In this document: piece by piece, positions 1 to 11,600 of the stretch | Layout of the letters: each line of letters starts with the position of its first letter | How positions within the stretch are numbered: the first letter of the stretch is position 1 | NCBI GenBank assembly: GCA_002724185.1 | Contig: PBOB01000084.1 | Coordinates: 1-61,359 of the forward strand | From: Acidiferrobacteraceae bacterium | GTDB taxonomy: Bacteria; Pseudomonadota; Gammaproteobacteria; Arenicellales; UBA868 | Length of the DNA: 61,359 nucleotides | Direction: 5' to 3' | Notes under the pieces: model-generated | Told to the model about the DNA's origin: nothing | Databases searched by the model: none | The model's input: only the letters and a program-made list of their open reading frames with translations | Position numbers and translations under genes: made by a program

Positions 1-1
1 A

Positions 2-1000
2 AATAAGAAAATAGTTGTTACAGGGGCCGGTGGTTCTATTGGTAGTGAATTGTGTCGTCAGCTAGCTCAATTGCAACCGCGTCAACTCATACTTATCGAT
101 CAAGGCGAGTTTAACTTGTATTCAATTGCAGCAGAATTGTCACAGTTCGCAGGAGGTGTGAATGTACTGCCTTTGCTAGGGGACGTATGCGACAAAATAG
201 CAATGACGCATATATTCGATACACATGAACCAGAAATAGTGTTCCATGCTGCTGCATACAAACACGTACCACTGCTAGAGAGTCAAGCGAGGGAAGCAAT
301 TAGAAACAATGTTGCTGGCACTCAGTGCATAGCGGAAGTATCAATCTCAGCTAGTTGTGAGACCTTTATCTTAATTTCGACCGACAAGGCTGTTAACCCG
401 ACTAGCCTGATGGGCGCCACTAAAAGAGTTGCTGAATTAATTAGCCAGGCTTTGCATCAAAAGTCTAGTACGCGATTTATAACTGTGCGATTTGGTAATG
501 TCCTAGGCTCCGCAGGTAGCGTAGTACCACTTTTCCAAAAACAGATATCAGAGGGAGGCCCGATAACTGTTACGCACCCAGAGATGACACGTTATTTTAT
601 GACTATGGCAGAGGCATGCCAGCTTATTCTCCAGGCTAGTGTCGCAGGCGATGGGCAGGCAATTTATGTTCTCAATATGGGAGAACCAGTAAAGATAGCA
701 GATCTTGCAAAGCAAATGATTCGGCTAGCAGGTTTGAGAATAGACCAAGATATCTCGATTGAGTTTACGGGCTTGCGTCCTGGAGAAAAACTTGAAGAAG
801 AATTGTTTCATTATCTCGAATCTCTGTCTCCAACAGATTTTGAAAAATTACTTCTAGCGGAGACACGCGAGATTGATTCGCGGCTTGTATTGGCACAAGC
901 CGATAAACTTATTAAAGCTTGTGGTAATTACAATAATGAAGAAATTGGCACTATGTTGAGAACTCTAGTTCCTGAATATACTGAAACCAAGCATCGATAA
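2..1000 (+). CDS. CapD/FlaA1-type nucleotide-sugar 4,6-dehydratase (C-terminal part)
   Basis: The reading frame is open to the left edge, so only the cytoplasmic catalytic part is present. It begins at the Rossmann motif GAGGSIG, which binds NAD(P). The SDR active-site region reads TDKAVNPTSLMGATKR, with Met in place of the usual Tyr before xxxK, a hallmark of the FlaA1/WbpM/CapD subgroup. A RPGEKLEEEL motif lies near the C-terminus. Family members convert UDP-GlcNAc to a 4-keto-6-deoxy sugar for surface polysaccharides; the long forms carry an N-terminal membrane domain, which would lie outside the window. An internal TTG at 50 is not a plausible start because it would remove the nucleotide-binding motif. 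Confidence 0.85.
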   Translation, partial: NKKIVVTGAGGSIGSELCRQLAQLQPRQLILIDQGEFNLYSIAAELSQFAGGVNVLPLLGDVCDKIAMTHIFDTHEPEIVFHAAAYKHVPLLESQAREAIRNNVAGTQCIAEVSISASCETFILISTDKAVNPTSLMGATKRVAELISQALHQKSSTRFITVRFGNVLGSAGSVVPLFQKQISEGGPITVTHPEMTRYFMTMAEACQLILQASVAGDGQAIYVLNMGEPVKIADLAKQMIRLAGLRIDQDISIEFTGLRPGEKLEEELFHYLESLSPTDFEKLLLAETREIDSRLVLAQADKLIKACGNYNNEEIGTMLRTLVPEYTETKHR

Positions 1001-1106
1001 AATTGGAGACTAGTCGAAAAATACGATCGAGTTCATAAAGTGCAGTTCGTGGTATAGCCTTCCGAAGATGTCATTCCGAGTCTCTATTTGGCAGCGGAAT
1101 ACTGTG

Positions 1107-1697
1107 TTATTGGATTGCGTGGACTGATACTAAAATACCAAATCTTGGATGATCAAAGAAATGAACTTCATTAAATTTTACTCTTCGTCGTTCATCAATG
1201 AAGTAGAATGGAAGTGATGATGTATCGCTTTGAGAGCTTAACACTGTGCTCGGTCGTGCGTTATAACGCATTAGCACATCAATATACAGCAGGTCTGTTG
1301 CAAATAACCTAAGAATACCTCTTAATGTATCGCCACGGTTGTTGATATCTGGAAGGATAACCTCTACATAGGGAGCCTTCTTTGGGTCCGATGTTTTTTG
1401 AGACCAGCCGCCATAGAAAATAATTCGATAGTCTTTAGTGCTGGCTAGCATTTTTGCTTGCTCGGATAAATATCCATCTATCACTGGCTCGATTTCTACG
1501 AGGGACTTCTTTAGACGAAGGCTGTTAAGTTCGAGATTAAACCTTACGTGTGAAATGGTCGGGGTGTTAAGTTCTTCAGTATTTTCCTCATTCCTGTTAT
1601 ATTGAAAAACGAGTACTTCTGCATCGTAGAAGTCAATAGCTAGTAATGGCGATGAAACGCTAACAAGGATCGATAAATAGAGTAATCGAGTTAGCAA
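1107..1697 (-). CDS. csiV: CsiV-like peptidoglycan-associated periplasmic protein
   Basis: About 196 residues if the TTG at 1697 is used; this places a hydrophobic signal peptide ending near SSPLLA at the N-terminus. An upstream TTG at 1859 would add 54 residues with no export signal at the front, so it is less likely. The mature part has the CsiV pattern: a YDAEVLVFQ opening strand, a W.Q motif in the middle, a LFATDLLYIDV strand, and the C-terminal RRRVKFNEVHFFDHPRFGILV block. In Vibrio CsiV works with LpoA to activate PBP1A. It sits directly downstream of mfd, as in many gammaproteobacteria. Confidence 0.75.
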   Translation of the reverse strand: MLTRLLYLSILVSVSSPLLAIDFYDAEVLVFQYNRNEENTEELNTPTISHVRFNLELNSLRLKKSLVEIEPVIDGYLSEQAKMLASTKDYRIIFYGGWSQKTSDPKKAPYVEVILPDINNRGDTLRGILRLFATDLLYIDVLMRYNARPSTVLSSQSDTSSLPFYFIDERRRVKFNEVHFFDHPRFGILVSVHAIQ

Positions 1698-1821
1698 TTT
1701 CTTTCTTTTACACAGAATATTTGAAGTAGAGCGATTCAATGCGATTACTATAGTACTGATAGCTATATAGTGAGACCTTGGGTAATTCTGGAGGTGGTCA
1801 TAATTAACAATAGATTGATTG

Positions 1822-4800
1822 CTACGATATTTTCGTAACAAATTGTTCAGCAAACTCAATTCTAGCCTTACTTTCGGGCAATGATGTAGTAATGCGCAAA
1901 GAAAAATTAGAGATCATTCGATATAAGCTAGGTTCAGCTGCTATATTGGCTAGAAGAGTTGAAGTATCAACATCAGTGTCTTCAAAAAATTCTATTTTCC
2001 CACCATTCGAGTCGAGAGTCAGTTTACGAATTCCAATAGCACTACATTTTAACTTAAGATTGGTTGCTTGAAAAAGAAACTTTGCCGGCTCTGGCAATAG
2101 ACCAAATCTGTCAATAGCCTCTAGTTGAAGTTCATATAGTTCATTTGCATCTTGAGCGCCAGCAATGCGTTTATAAAAGACTAATCGAGCATGCACATCC
2201 GGTAAATATGTTTCTGGGAAAAGAGTAGGGATATTGAGTTGCACCTCAGGCATTCTTGAGTCGTTTTCTATTGATGCGATTTTGGTAAAATCAGATGTAT
2301 CTGAGAGATCGAATATTGCTCGGTTGAGGTATTCTGAATATAGTGAAAACCCGATATCGCTTATCATGCCGCTTTGTGCATCTCCTAGTAATTCGCCGGC
2401 GCCACGAATTTCGAGATCATGTGTAGCAAGCGCAAATCCACTGCCTAAGTCTTCCAAGCTCGCGATGGCATCAAGTCTGCGCTCTGCATTTGCATCAAGT
2501 ACTTCGTTTGGACGTTTTGTTAAATAGGCATAAGCTTTATGATGAGACCGGCCTACTCTTCCACGCAGTTGATGCAGTTGGGCCATGCCAAAATTGTTGG
2601 CCCGGTCTACAATTATTGTATTCGCATTTGGCAAGTCGATCCCACTCTCTATAATTGTTGTGCATACAAGAATATTGAATCGCTGTCTATAGAAGTCACG
2701 CATTACTCGTTCTAGTTCCCCTCTCGGCATTTGCCCATGAGCAATCCGCATCTCAGCTTCTGGCACAAGCTTCGCTAATGCATCAGCAGCACTATTGATA
2801 GTAGAAACTCTATTATGGAGAAAAAAGACCTGCCCACCGCGATGTAATTCACGAAGACATGCTTCTCGAATAAGGTCATCATTCCATTCGCAGACAAATG
2901 TCTTTATTGTCTGTCGATTTTCCGGTGGGGTTGTAATAAGTGAAATCGGTCGCATACCAGAAAGACTAGTATTAAGAGTCCGAGGAATAGGTGTTGCCGT
3001 TAACGTAAGAACGTTAACTTCGCTTCGTAGCCTTTTTAGAGCTTCTTTTTGACGTACTCCAAAGCGATGCTCTTCGTCAATGATTAGTAGACCAAGCTCC
3101 TTGAATCGAATATCTTTTTGTAGGATTCGGTGGGTACCTATTATGATATCGGGGTGACCATCCCGCAGGGAAGCTACTATTTCATCGACAAAGCGTTTTT
3201 GTCGAAATCGCGATAACAATTCAATCTCTACTGCGACATGATCAAAACGGCGAACGAATGTTTCGAAATGTTGCTGAGCGAGTATTGTAGTAGGCACTAA
3301 TATAGCAACTTGCTTTTTGTTGTACACCGTTAAAAAAGCAGCCCGTAAAGCGATTTCTGTTTTTCCAAAGCCAACGTCGCCGCAAACAAGCCTATCCATT
3401 GGAGTTTCTAATTCGAGATCCATAATGACCTCTGACATCGCAGCTTCTTGGTCAGGAGTTGTTTCAAATTCAAATCGCTGGACAAATGCCTCATAATCAT
3501 TGGTAGGTAACGCAAAGCTGGTAGTTTTGTTAGCTGCGCGAAGGGCATTTATTTCCAGTAGTTCTACCGCAACGTCATGAGCCTTCTGACGTGCAATTGC
3601 TTTTGTTTTGCTCCAGGAATCAGTGCCTATCTTATTTAGAGAAACGGTGTCTTTATTACCGCCTAAATATCGACTGATTAGTTGAAGAGAGACTATGGGA
3701 ACATATAATTTGTCTCCGTCCAGGTATTCTATCATTAAGAATTCAGTTTCCTGACCTTTGACGCCTAGCGTACGAAGACCCCTATACCTGCCTATTCCGT
3801 GTTCGTGGTGCACAACAGGGTCACCGATAGAAAGTTCAGTAAGAGATCGTATAATCGATTCTGGATCAATCTTTCTATTTTTGTGGCGTTTGGGGCTTAT
3901 GTGATCGCCATATATTTGCGACTCGCTAATGACCTCAATATTGTCGTTGGGTAGGTAAATGCCCCTCAGTAGTCTATTGCAAGTGATTCCTACCTTTGAT
4001 TTAGAGAGGTCTAGCCAACCACTCCAGCTTGCAACATCATTTATACGAATATTGTTCGTTGCAAAAAGGTCAGTCAGTACGTTTTTGCGGGTTTCAGTTG
4101 TAGCTACAAGAAGAATTCGATGCTTAGTCTTGCTAATATGCGATAGTAGTTGGGAGTACGGATAGTTTGAGTCAGTTTGTATTAAAAACTGGCCTGGTAA
4201 CTCACTCGAGAAAACAACAGAGTTTCTAGTTCTCTTTTTACTGTTTAGTGTAATAGCTTGTTTGTTATCGAGAGATATCCTAAGAATATCTGGACTAAGA
4301 TAAAATAGCTCAGGTGCTAGTGGTTGACGTTCAATTCGATTGCGGGCAGTTGTGTACCTATCATTTATGTTTGCCCAGAATGAGTCTATATGCTCCAAAG
4401 CCTCATCTTCTATGAACCAGAGGCTCGACCGTGGTGCATAATCAAATAGTGTGGCTGTTGTACCAAAGAATAGGGGAAAATAGAATTCAACGCCCGCTAC
4501 TGGGCAATGTCTGCTTATCTCTTGATAGACAATTTGTTTTTGTGGGTCTCCTTCAAATTTAGCACGAAAATTTTCTCTGAATTTACTGATACCATTTTCA
4601 TTAATTGGAAATTCTCGGGCAGGCAAGATATCTATATGATCCAATAATTTTGTTGATTTTTGTGTATTTGGATCAAAGCACCTTATGGATTCTATCTCCG
4701 AACCAAATAGATCCAGACGAAATGGATTGTTATATCCCGTTGCAAATATGTCGATGACGCCACCCCTTGCAGCATATTCGCCCACGCCCATAACCTGAGC

Positions 4801-5274
4801 CACCGACAAGTACCCTGTATTATCTAAATGAGTGCGAAATTCTTCTGAGTTGATCCTATCTCCAGGCGAGATAGATAGCGTTGATTGTGCAAGATAGTTC
4901 TTAGGAGGCAAGCGTTGCATTAGCGCTTCTAAGCTAACTAGGAAAATAGCATGCTTAGTGTTGGGAAGTTCAGCCAGACTACGTAATCGTGTTGAGGTAA
5001 TATCGGGATGTGGCGATAAGATGTCATACGGCAGACATTCCCAGTCTGGTAAACATAGTATTTCTATTTTCGAGCTGATATCGCAATAGAAATTTAGTTC
5101 ATCAGACAACTCATGAAGACGACGGTTGTCCTGACATACTATGATGACTGGTTGATTTCGAATCTTTGCGTATTGAGACATTGCTAGTCCCAACGCAGAG
5201 CCATGGAGACCGTTCCAGGCGGCGGACCCCCTGCTCAATTCGGAAATTTGTGGTGTAAGGGGGCTGATAAGCAC
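1822..5274 (-). CDS. mfd: Transcription-repair coupling factor Mfd
   Basis: Full-length at 1150 residues with a GTG start. Mfd displaces RNA polymerase stalled at DNA lesions and recruits UvrA. Visible in order: an N-terminal UvrB-like region, a CarD-like RNA polymerase interaction domain with [11 protein letters not shown] (around residue 490), Walker [10 protein letters not shown] (around 630), a DEEHRFG box, TATPIPRTL, the helicase motifs ending in QLRGRVGRS, and the TRCF C-terminal domain. It is transcribed towards csiV and divergent from ispD, with about 115 bp between the two starts. Confidence 0.97.
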   Translation of the reverse strand: MLISPLTPQISELSRGSAAWNGLHGSALGLAMSQYAKIRNQPVIIVCQDNRRLHELSDELNFYCDISSKIEILCLPDWECLPYDILSPHPDITSTRLRSLAELPNTKHAIFLVSLEALMQRLPPKNYLAQSTLSISPGDRINSEEFRTHLDNTGYLSVAQVMGVGEYAARGGVIDIFATGYNNPFRLDLFGSEIESIRCFDPNTQKSTKLLDHIDILPAREFPINENGISKFRENFRAKFEGDPQKQIVYQEISRHCPVAGVEFYFPLFFGTTATLFDYAPRSSLWFIEDEALEHIDSFWANINDRYTTARNRIERQPLAPELFYLSPDILRISLDNKQAITLNSKKRTRNSVVFSSELPGQFLIQTDSNYPYSQLLSHISKTKHRILLVATTETRKNVLTDLFATNNIRINDVASWSGWLDLSKSKVGITCNRLLRGIYLPNDNIEVISESQIYGDHISPKRHKNRKIDPESIIRSLTELSIGDPVVHHEHGIGRYRGLRTLGVKGQETEFLMIEYLDGDKLYVPIVSLQLISRYLGGNKDTVSLNKIGTDSWSKTKAIARQKAHDVAVELLEINALRAANKTTSFALPTNDYEAFVQRFEFETTPDQEAAMSEVIMDLELETPMDRLVCGDVGFGKTEIALRAAFLTVYNKKQVAILVPTTILAQQHFETFVRRFDHVAVEIELLSRFRQKRFVDEIVASLRDGHPDIIIGTHRILQKDIRFKELGLLIIDEEHRFGVRQKEALKRLRSEVNVLTLTATPIPRTLNTSLSGMRPISLITTPPENRQTIKTFVCEWNDDLIREACLRELHRGGQVFFLHNRVSTINSAADALAKLVPEAEMRIAHGQMPRGELERVMRDFYRQRFNILVCTTIIESGIDLPNANTIIVDRANNFGMAQLHQLRGRVGRSHHKAYAYLTKRPNEVLDANAERRLDAIASLEDLGSGFALATHDLEIRGAGELLGDAQSGMISDIGFSLYSEYLNRAIFDLSDTSDFTKIASIENDSRMPEVQLNIPTLFPETYLPDVHARLVFYKRIAGAQDANELYELQLEAIDRFGLLPEPAKFLFQATNLKLKCSAIGIRKLTLDSNGGKIEFFEDTDVDTSTLLANIAAEPSLYRMISNFSLRITTSLPESKARIEFAEQFVTKIS

Positions 5275-5390
5275 TGATGCAGAAACCTAGAAATGTCAGT
5301 AAATAAGAATGGGAATTCTAACGCAGGTGAGTTATATAAACGCTATGAGAGCAATAATGTATTATATTGAGAAGAACTAGAGGCAGGCTT

Positions 5391-6098
5391 ATGAGTAATC
5401 TCAAGTGTTGGGCTATAGTTCCAGCGGCAGGCTCGGGATCTCGTTTCGGCGGCACTACGCCGAAACAGTATATTGATTTGGAAGGCATTCCAATAATTGT
5501 GCGTGCAGTGAACGCCCTGATCAAGGTTGAAGAAATCTCAGGAATAGCTGTTGGTATTTCTCCGGACGATAAATGGTGGGCTAAGTGCGCCATAAATGAT
5601 CGTCGAGTAATTGGAGCATTTCTTGGAGGGGCTTGTAGAGCAGAGACTGTGCTTCGTGGGCTGGAATATCTTGAATCTAGTGCTTCTGCGGATGACTGGG
5701 TACTTGTTCACGACGCCGCACGTCCATGCATTAGGATAGAAGATATAAAGAGAGTGATAGCCATGCGCTCCAATGGGTCAGGGGGAGCATTGCTAGGAAC
5801 GCCGATATCTGAGACTGTAAAGTATGCCAATCAAGATAATCTAGTAGAGAAAACGATCCCAAGATCTAACTTATGGCTCGCTCAAACACCACAAATATTC
5901 CCATATAGACTTTTGTACGATGCTCTAGTTAAGTCTGACCTGGAGACAGTAACTGACGAAAGCTCTGCAATCGAAGCAATAGGGTACAGGCCATATGTGA
6001 TTCATGGCGACTCTTTTAATATCAAGATAACTACTAATAGAGATTTGAAGATAGCTAGCCTCATAATGCAGTACCAGTCTGCGAGTCATTTGGCATGA
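5391..6098 (+). CDS. ispD: 2-C-methyl-D-erythritol 4-phosphate cytidylyltransferase IspD
   Basis: Third step of the MEP isoprenoid pathway: MEP + CTP to CDP-ME. The CTP-binding loop PAAGSGSRFGG followed by PKQY and the HDAARPC motif are intact. The ATG at 5391 puts the loop about 10 residues from the N-terminus, as in the family; an upstream TTG at 5367 would add eight residues and is less likely. It overlaps ispF by the 4-base ATGA, so the two are translationally coupled. No ftsB precedes it, unlike the enterobacterial arrangement. Confidence 0.96.
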   Translation: MSNLKCWAIVPAAGSGSRFGGTTPKQYIDLEGIPIIVRAVNALIKVEEISGIAVGISPDDKWWAKCAINDRRVIGAFLGGACRAETVLRGLEYLESSASADDWVLVHDAARPCIRIEDIKRVIAMRSNGSGGALLGTPISETVKYANQDNLVEKTIPRSNLWLAQTPQIFPYRLLYDALVKSDLETVTDESSAIEAIGYRPYVIHGDSFNIKITTNRDLKIASLIMQYQSASHLA

Positions 6099-6586
6099 GG
6101 GTTGGCCATGGTTTTGATATTCATCGGTTACAGCCTGGTGGAGATTTAATAATTGGCGGTGTTTCTATTGAGTGGACACACAGTTTAGTAGCACATTCTG
6201 ATGGTGATGTCCTGATGCATGCAATTTGCGATTCTATACTTGGCGCGGCAGGCTTGGGAGATATAGGACAGCATTTCCCCGATACAGATATGCTCAATTC
6301 TCGGCGAGAAAGTCGTGACTTTCTTATTGCAAGCCAAACTCTTGTAAGGGAAGCGGACCTTAGTATTCTGCATATTGATTGTACGGTCGTTGCTGAGAAT
6401 CCGAAATTAAGCCCTTATTTTGAATCAATGAAGGCAAATATTGCTGCTGCGCTATCCATCGAAGCGGATAGCATAAATATTAAAGCTAAAACTGCAGAAG
6501 GATTAGGTGTTATTGGTCGTGGTCAGGGTATTGCTGCATTTGCCGTAGCGTTATTAGCTACATGTCAGACCCGAAGAAGTACATAA
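6095..6586 (+). CDS. ispF: 2-C-methyl-D-erythritol 2,4-cyclodiphosphate synthase IspF
   Basis: Fifth MEP pathway step, forming the cyclodiphosphate and releasing CMP. It has the N-terminal GHGFDIHRL metal site and the HSDGDVLMHAICDSILGAAGLGDIG region, with FPDTD following. Length 163 residues is usual. It starts inside the ispD stop (ATGA). Its 3' end overlaps the converging smr gene by 22 bases. Confidence 0.97.
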   Translation: MRVGHGFDIHRLQPGGDLIIGGVSIEWTHSLVAHSDGDVLMHAICDSILGAAGLGDIGQHFPDTDMLNSRRESRDFLIASQTLVREADLSILHIDCTVVAENPKLSPYFESMKANIAAALSIEADSINIKAKTAEGLGVIGRGQGIAAFAVALLATCQTRRST

Positions 6587-7092
6587 TAAGCGCCATTTCC
6601 ACCATCATTGTATGTAGCCATGCTATATGCGAGAACAATTGTCTCATTTCGAAGCCAGTTTAAGGCGCTTTCTTTAATCACAGAATGAAAATTAGGAGAG
6701 CTTCGGCCTTTTCCCGTGATAATTCTTACGCACATTAGCTTTTTATCCTTTGAGTGCTGGATAAATTTGTGCAGATATTGTAGTGCTTCACCCCTTTTGC
6801 ATCCATGTAAATCTATCTCAGCGTCCGGTCGAATTCGGCCGCGTTTTAGATTTCTCAGGGTATTTTTTTGCACGCCAGGACGATAGAAAAGTTCACCATC
6901 AGTGCTAAGAATTCCAGCATTAGCCGATCTGTTGACGACAAATTCTGAATACATATTTTCTGAGTGCGAATCATCCTCTTTTTTATCGTGTTGCTTGTTA
7001 CTATTGATGGGCAGTGTGGCAACAGCATCACGAAACAATTGACGGTCAGCGTTGCTGACCCTTTTCTGTTTTGATTTAGTATGTATGGTCAT
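6565..7092 (-). CDS. Smr-domain protein (SmrA/SmrB-type nuclease family)
   Basis: 175 residues. The C-terminal half is an Smr domain, with EIDLHGCKRGEAL (the DLHG motif) and a RIITGKGRSS loop followed by a conserved helix. The N-terminal half is polar and low in hydrophobic residues. Smr domains cleave structured or branched DNA or, in SmrB, mRNA in collided ribosomes; which activity applies here cannot be told. It follows trxB by 8 bases on the same strand, so the two are probably co-transcribed. Confidence 0.85.
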   Translation of the reverse strand: MTIHTKSKQKRVSNADRQLFRDAVATLPINSNKQHDKKEDDSHSENMYSEFVVNRSANAGILSTDGELFYRPGVQKNTLRNLKRGRIRPDAEIDLHGCKRGEALQYLHKFIQHSKDKKLMCVRIITGKGRSSPNFHSVIKESALNWLRNETIVLAYSMATYNDGGNGAYYVLLRV

Positions 7093-7100
7093 TAACTATC

Positions 7101-8051
<951 letters not shown>

Positions 8052-8114
8052 CTAATCCTAAATGATAAAAGAATAGCTTGTTACCCTTATATTATGAGCT
8101 TTATTGGATAGAAT

Positions 8115-8136
8115 ACCCCTATGGTAAGGGGTTTTT
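8115..8136 (+). terminator. Terminator-like hairpin with T-run in the trxB-ftsK divergent region
   Basis: ACCCCT, a six-base loop, then AGGGGT running into TTTTT. The stem is short (about 6 bp) but GC-rich, and the T-run directly follows on the plus strand. Because no plus-strand gene lies before it in this gap, it would act on a short leader or small RNA ahead of ftsK. Confidence 0.5.
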
Positions 8137-8191
8137 GCTCCGACTCAAAATTTCAGGCAGTCTAAATATGATAGAAATGTATAGCCTCGGA

Positions 8192-8197
8192 TATAAT
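8192..8197 (+). promoter_or_regulatory. Candidate -10 box for ftsK
   Basis: A perfect TATAAT lies about 43 bases before the ftsK TTG start and downstream of the hairpin at 8115-8136. No good -35 hexamer is visible at the expected distance, so this is only a candidate. Confidence 0.35.
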
Positions 8198-8239
8198 ATG
8201 ATGGTGGTCGAGTAATACTCTTATCTATTTGGAAACGCT

Positions 8240-10534
8240 TTGGCGCAGGCAAGAAGACACACAGCGGCTTCAAAACCGCACTCTCAGATTCCTCCCCGCC
8301 TTACTAGGCTTGGCCGAGAGGTCTTGGTGATCGCTTTTGCCGCTCTGACGATATATTTGCTTATCAGTTTGCTTAGTTATTCGAGTCAGGATCCAAGTTT
8401 TCACAACAAACCATTCGATGATAATGTTCGAAATCTTGGCGGCCGAATTGGTGCGTGGTTTTCCGACCTTGTTTTGCATGGTTTTGGCCGATCTGCATAT
8501 CTCTTCCCAGCAATCTTTGCCTTGCTTAGCTGGCGAACTTTGCGGCATTACAAGCAGCCACCTGGACCATACGTAAGGCTAGTTCACACGATCGGGATTC
8601 TTCTTGCTGTGCTTGCAGCATGTGGAATAGAACATATGCATTTTGCTACAAGCGCCGATCAACTGACTTTTAGGGCAGGAGGATATCTTGGATATTTAAG
8701 TGGATTCTGGCTTGTAAGTGGATTTGGATTTGTTGGTGCTACTGTAATTTTCTTGGTTATGTTCGTTGCAGGTGTGTCGTGGGCACTAGATGTTTCATGG
8801 TTCACAATAATGGACCGACTTGGTGAATTAATTTTTCGAGGCGCGGAATGGCTTATTGAGTGGAGTCGCGGAGCTATTGACACAGCGCAGGGAGCATATT
8901 CTCGAAAACAACGACAAGATACCGTCGCGGGAATTCGACAAATGTCGGACAAAAAACCCTCCTTGCGAATTGAACCGAAAATTACACATCCCAAGGCAGG
9001 TGCGCGTATTTACAAGGAAAAACAGACTGATATACCAATTTTTGTAGATACGCCAAGTTCGACCAGGTCGCTGCCTCCACTTGCCCTCCTAGATACGCCT
9101 GAATCAAATAATGGAGGGTATAGTAACGAAACAATTGAGTTGTATTCTCGATCGATAGAAAAAAAGCTTCGTGATTTCAATATTGAGGTGCAAGTGGTTT
9201 CTGCGCAGCCTGGGCCAGTGATTACTCGTTTTGAGGTAGATCCCGCGGCCGGTGTAAAGGCAAGCCAGATTGTTGGTCTATCAAAGGATCTTGCAAGAGC
9301 CCTCTCTGTTATTAGTGTGCGTGTTGTAGAAAATATTCCTGGCAGCACGTTCATCGGTATCGAGATACCCAATGAAGAGCGCGAAATAGTTTATTTGCAG
9401 GATGGGTTAGCTTCAGAAGTTTATGAGGCTAGCAAGAGCCCGCTAACTCTCGTTCTCGGCAAGAATATTTCCGGCGAGCCATATATATCCGATCTTTGCA
9501 AAATGCCACATTTACTGATAGCTGGTGCAACTGGTACCGGAAAATCAGTGTGTATCAATGCGTTGATTCTAAGTATTGTTTATAAGTCAACCCCAGAGGA
9601 TGTTCGCTTAATTCTAATTGATCCAAAAATGCTTGAACTATCAGCGTATGATGGTATTCCCCATCTACTAGTTCCTGTTGTGACCGACATACAGGAAGCT
9701 CGAAACGCATTGCGGTGGTGTATGAAAGAGATGGACCATAGGTTCCGTTTGATGCAGGCGCTACAGGTACGTAATATTGTTGGATATAATAGGAAAATTG
9801 ATCAAGCAGAGAAGCAAGGTCAGTCAATACCGGACCCAACAGTGGGAGCGGATGACACGCTAAATTTGTCAAAAATGCCTTATTTAGTTGTAATTATCGA
9901 TGAGCTAGCAGATCTGTTGATGGTTGGAGGAAAGAAAGTAGAAGAAGATATTACTCGAATAGCGCAGCGGGCTCGAGCTGCTGGTATTCATCTAATTCTT
10001 GCTACACAAAGACCTTCTGTTGATGTAGTCACTGGGCTAATTAAAGCTAATATACCGACCCGCATCGCGTTCCAGGTTAGTTCTCGTGGTGACTCTCGAA
10101 CGGTTTTGGACCAAATAGGAGCTGAACAATTACTAGGAGGGGGGGATATGTTGTTTTTGCCGCCCGGAACAGGTTTTCCCGTCCGAGTGCACGGATCCTT
10201 TGTTTCTGATCAAGAAGTACATCAAGTATCTGAGCAGCTTCGATCGATGGGGAGGCCAGACTATCTTCAGGCAGTGCTGGAAGCATCATCAATTTCAGAA
10301 TCTGAAAAAGGTGGAGTTGGCTCTGGCAGCGGTGAAGAAGATCCCCTGTATGATCAAGCTGTGGCTTTTGTTGCCAAGGAAAGGCGGGCCTCAATCTCTT
10401 CAGTTCAGCGATATTTGCGTGTTGGTTATAATCGAGCTGCAAGAATGATAGAGGCGATGGAAACGAGTGGTGTTGTTGGGGCTCTAGAGGGCGGCAAGAG
10501 AGAAGTTTTAGTTGCGCCCATTAATGATGATTAG
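8240..10534 (+). CDS. ftsK: DNA translocase FtsK
   Basis: 764 residues, TTG start with a GGAAA element just upstream. The N-terminal part (about residues 28-185) holds several membrane helices that anchor it at the septum. A short, charged linker follows, much shorter than the enterobacterial one. The motor has Walker A GATGTGKS near residue 430, Walker B VVIIDELADLLM, and the RGDSRTVLDQIGAEQLLGGGDML block. The C-terminal winged helix (gamma domain, YDQAVAFVAKERRASISSVQRYL) reads KOPS-type orienting sequences. It pumps DNA and activates XerCD at dif during division. The operon continues into lolA, crcB and serS. Confidence 0.97.
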   Translation: MAQARRHTAASKPHSQIPPRLTRLGREVLVIAFAALTIYLLISLLSYSSQDPSFHNKPFDDNVRNLGGRIGAWFSDLVLHGFGRSAYLFPAIFALLSWRTLRHYKQPPGPYVRLVHTIGILLAVLAACGIEHMHFATSADQLTFRAGGYLGYLSGFWLVSGFGFVGATVIFLVMFVAGVSWALDVSWFTIMDRLGELIFRGAEWLIEWSRGAIDTAQGAYSRKQRQDTVAGIRQMSDKKPSLRIEPKITHPKAGARIYKEKQTDIPIFVDTPSSTRSLPPLALLDTPESNNGGYSNETIELYSRSIEKKLRDFNIEVQVVSAQPGPVITRFEVDPAAGVKASQIVGLSKDLARALSVISVRVVENIPGSTFIGIEIPNEEREIVYLQDGLASEVYEASKSPLTLVLGKNISGEPYISDLCKMPHLLIAGATGTGKSVCINALILSIVYKSTPEDVRLILIDPKMLELSAYDGIPHLLVPVVTDIQEARNALRWCMKEMDHRFRLMQALQVRNIVGYNRKIDQAEKQGQSIPDPTVGADDTLNLSKMPYLVVIIDELADLLMVGGKKVEEDITRIAQRARAAGIHLILATQRPSVDVVTGLIKANIPTRIAFQVSSRGDSRTVLDQIGAEQLLGGGDMLFLPPGTGFPVRVHGSFVSDQEVHQVSEQLRSMGRPDYLQAVLEASSISESEKGGVGSGSGEEDPLYDQAVAFVAKERRASISSVQRYLRVGYNRAARMIEAMETSGVVGALEGGKREVLVAPINDD

Positions 10535-10565
10535 TGCTGCCTTGTACTTAATCTACTTTTAATAG

Positions 10566-11210
10566 ATGAAACCACGGATATTGCCAAAGTCGGTTTTTCT
10601 TGTAGCAGTTGTTCTGCTCTTGGCAGTGAGCAAGAGTGGCTATGCAGCTACAGGCGTCGAAAGTTTAAACCGGTTTTTTAGTGAATTCCGCACCTTTAGA
10701 GCGGACTTTTCACAGATTGTACTCGATCCTAATCTGCTTCCTTTAGAGGAAAGCTCCGGACGTATTTGGATCTCGAGACCGAATCGTTTTCGCTGGGATT
10801 ATCATCCGCCTTTCGCTCAGCAGATTGTTGCTGATGGATCGAAAATTTGGATGTATGACGTCGAGCTACAGCAAGTAACAGTTCGCGATCAGGATTTTAC
10901 GCTAAAAAATACTCCGGCGGCACTTCTGGTGGGAGGTGATGATTTTGATTCAGACTATTTAGTTAAAGACCTTGGCAGGCAGGGCTCTGTGCTGTGGGTG
11001 TCGCTAGAACCGAGATCTTCAGATGGAAATTTTGTTGAAGTCCAGCTAGGTTTTGAAAATAGTCACTTGAGGCTAATACAACTATTAGATCGCCTTGATC
11101 AAATAACTCGTATCGTTATGAGCCACGTGGAAGAGAATCCAGATATTGCGAATGATAGATTTGAATTCGATATTCCCCCTAATGTTGATGTTATTAGGGA
11201 GTTACGCTAG
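10566..11210 (+). CDS. lolA: Outer-membrane lipoprotein carrier LolA
   Basis: Periplasmic chaperone that carries lipoproteins from LolCDE to LolB. A signal peptide covers roughly residues 1-28, ending at a GYAA-type site. The mature protein opens with FFSEFRTFRADFSQ and contains the SSGRIWISRPNRFRWDY strand pattern typical of LolA. Its position right after ftsK is the conserved one. Its stop shares a base with the crcB start. Confidence 0.93.
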   Translation: MKPRILPKSVFLVAVVLLLAVSKSGYAATGVESLNRFFSEFRTFRADFSQIVLDPNLLPLEESSGRIWISRPNRFRWDYHPPFAQQIVADGSKIWMYDVELQQVTVRDQDFTLKNTPAALLVGGDDFDSDYLVKDLGRQGSVLWVSLEPRSSDGNFVEVQLGFENSHLRLIQLLDRLDQITRIVMSHVEENPDIANDRFEFDIPPNVDVIRELR

Positions 11211-11581
11211 TGGTGGTTATATTGAGCGTTGGTGTAGGTGGAGCTGCTGGCGCAATTTTGCGCTGGCTCATAAGTCAAGCAATTAGCGGGTTGTCAGCCC
11301 CAGCGTTTTGGGCCACTCTATTTGTCAATGTGGTTGGATGTATTTTGATGGGATTTCTAGTGGTGTATCTGGACGCCAGATGGCCGTCAGAGACGATAGT
11401 TAGACCAGGTATACTAGTTGGCTTGCTAGGAGGATTCACTACATATTCAGCATTCTCGATGGAAGCTGTGGGTATGCTTGCAGCTGGTCTATATAGTCGT
11501 GCTGCTGTCTATATTCTTAGCACGCTTATTCTGTGTATATTGGCGACTTGGGCTGGCTTGATTCTGGGCCGCTCAGCATAA
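11210..11581 (+). CDS. crcB: Fluoride ion channel CrcB/Fluc
   Basis: Small membrane protein of 123 residues with four predicted helices that exports fluoride as an antiparallel dimer. The N-terminal [10 protein letters not shown] motif and the [13 protein letters not shown] motif are the family signatures. The GTG start overlaps the lolA stop by one base, so it is translated from the lolA-serS operon. No fluoride riboswitch is seen upstream. Confidence 0.93.
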   Translation: MVVILSVGVGGAAGAILRWLISQAISGLSAPAFWATLFVNVVGCILMGFLVVYLDARWPSETIVRPGILVGLLGGFTTYSAFSMEAVGMLAAGLYSRAAVYILSTLILCILATWAGLILGRSA

Positions 11582-11600
11582 TGTAATAAGGAGTTTTATC

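Noticed and set aside
11210..11240. Fluoride riboswitch ahead of crcB
   Set aside because: The crcB start overlaps the lolA stop and no riboswitch-like leader is present.
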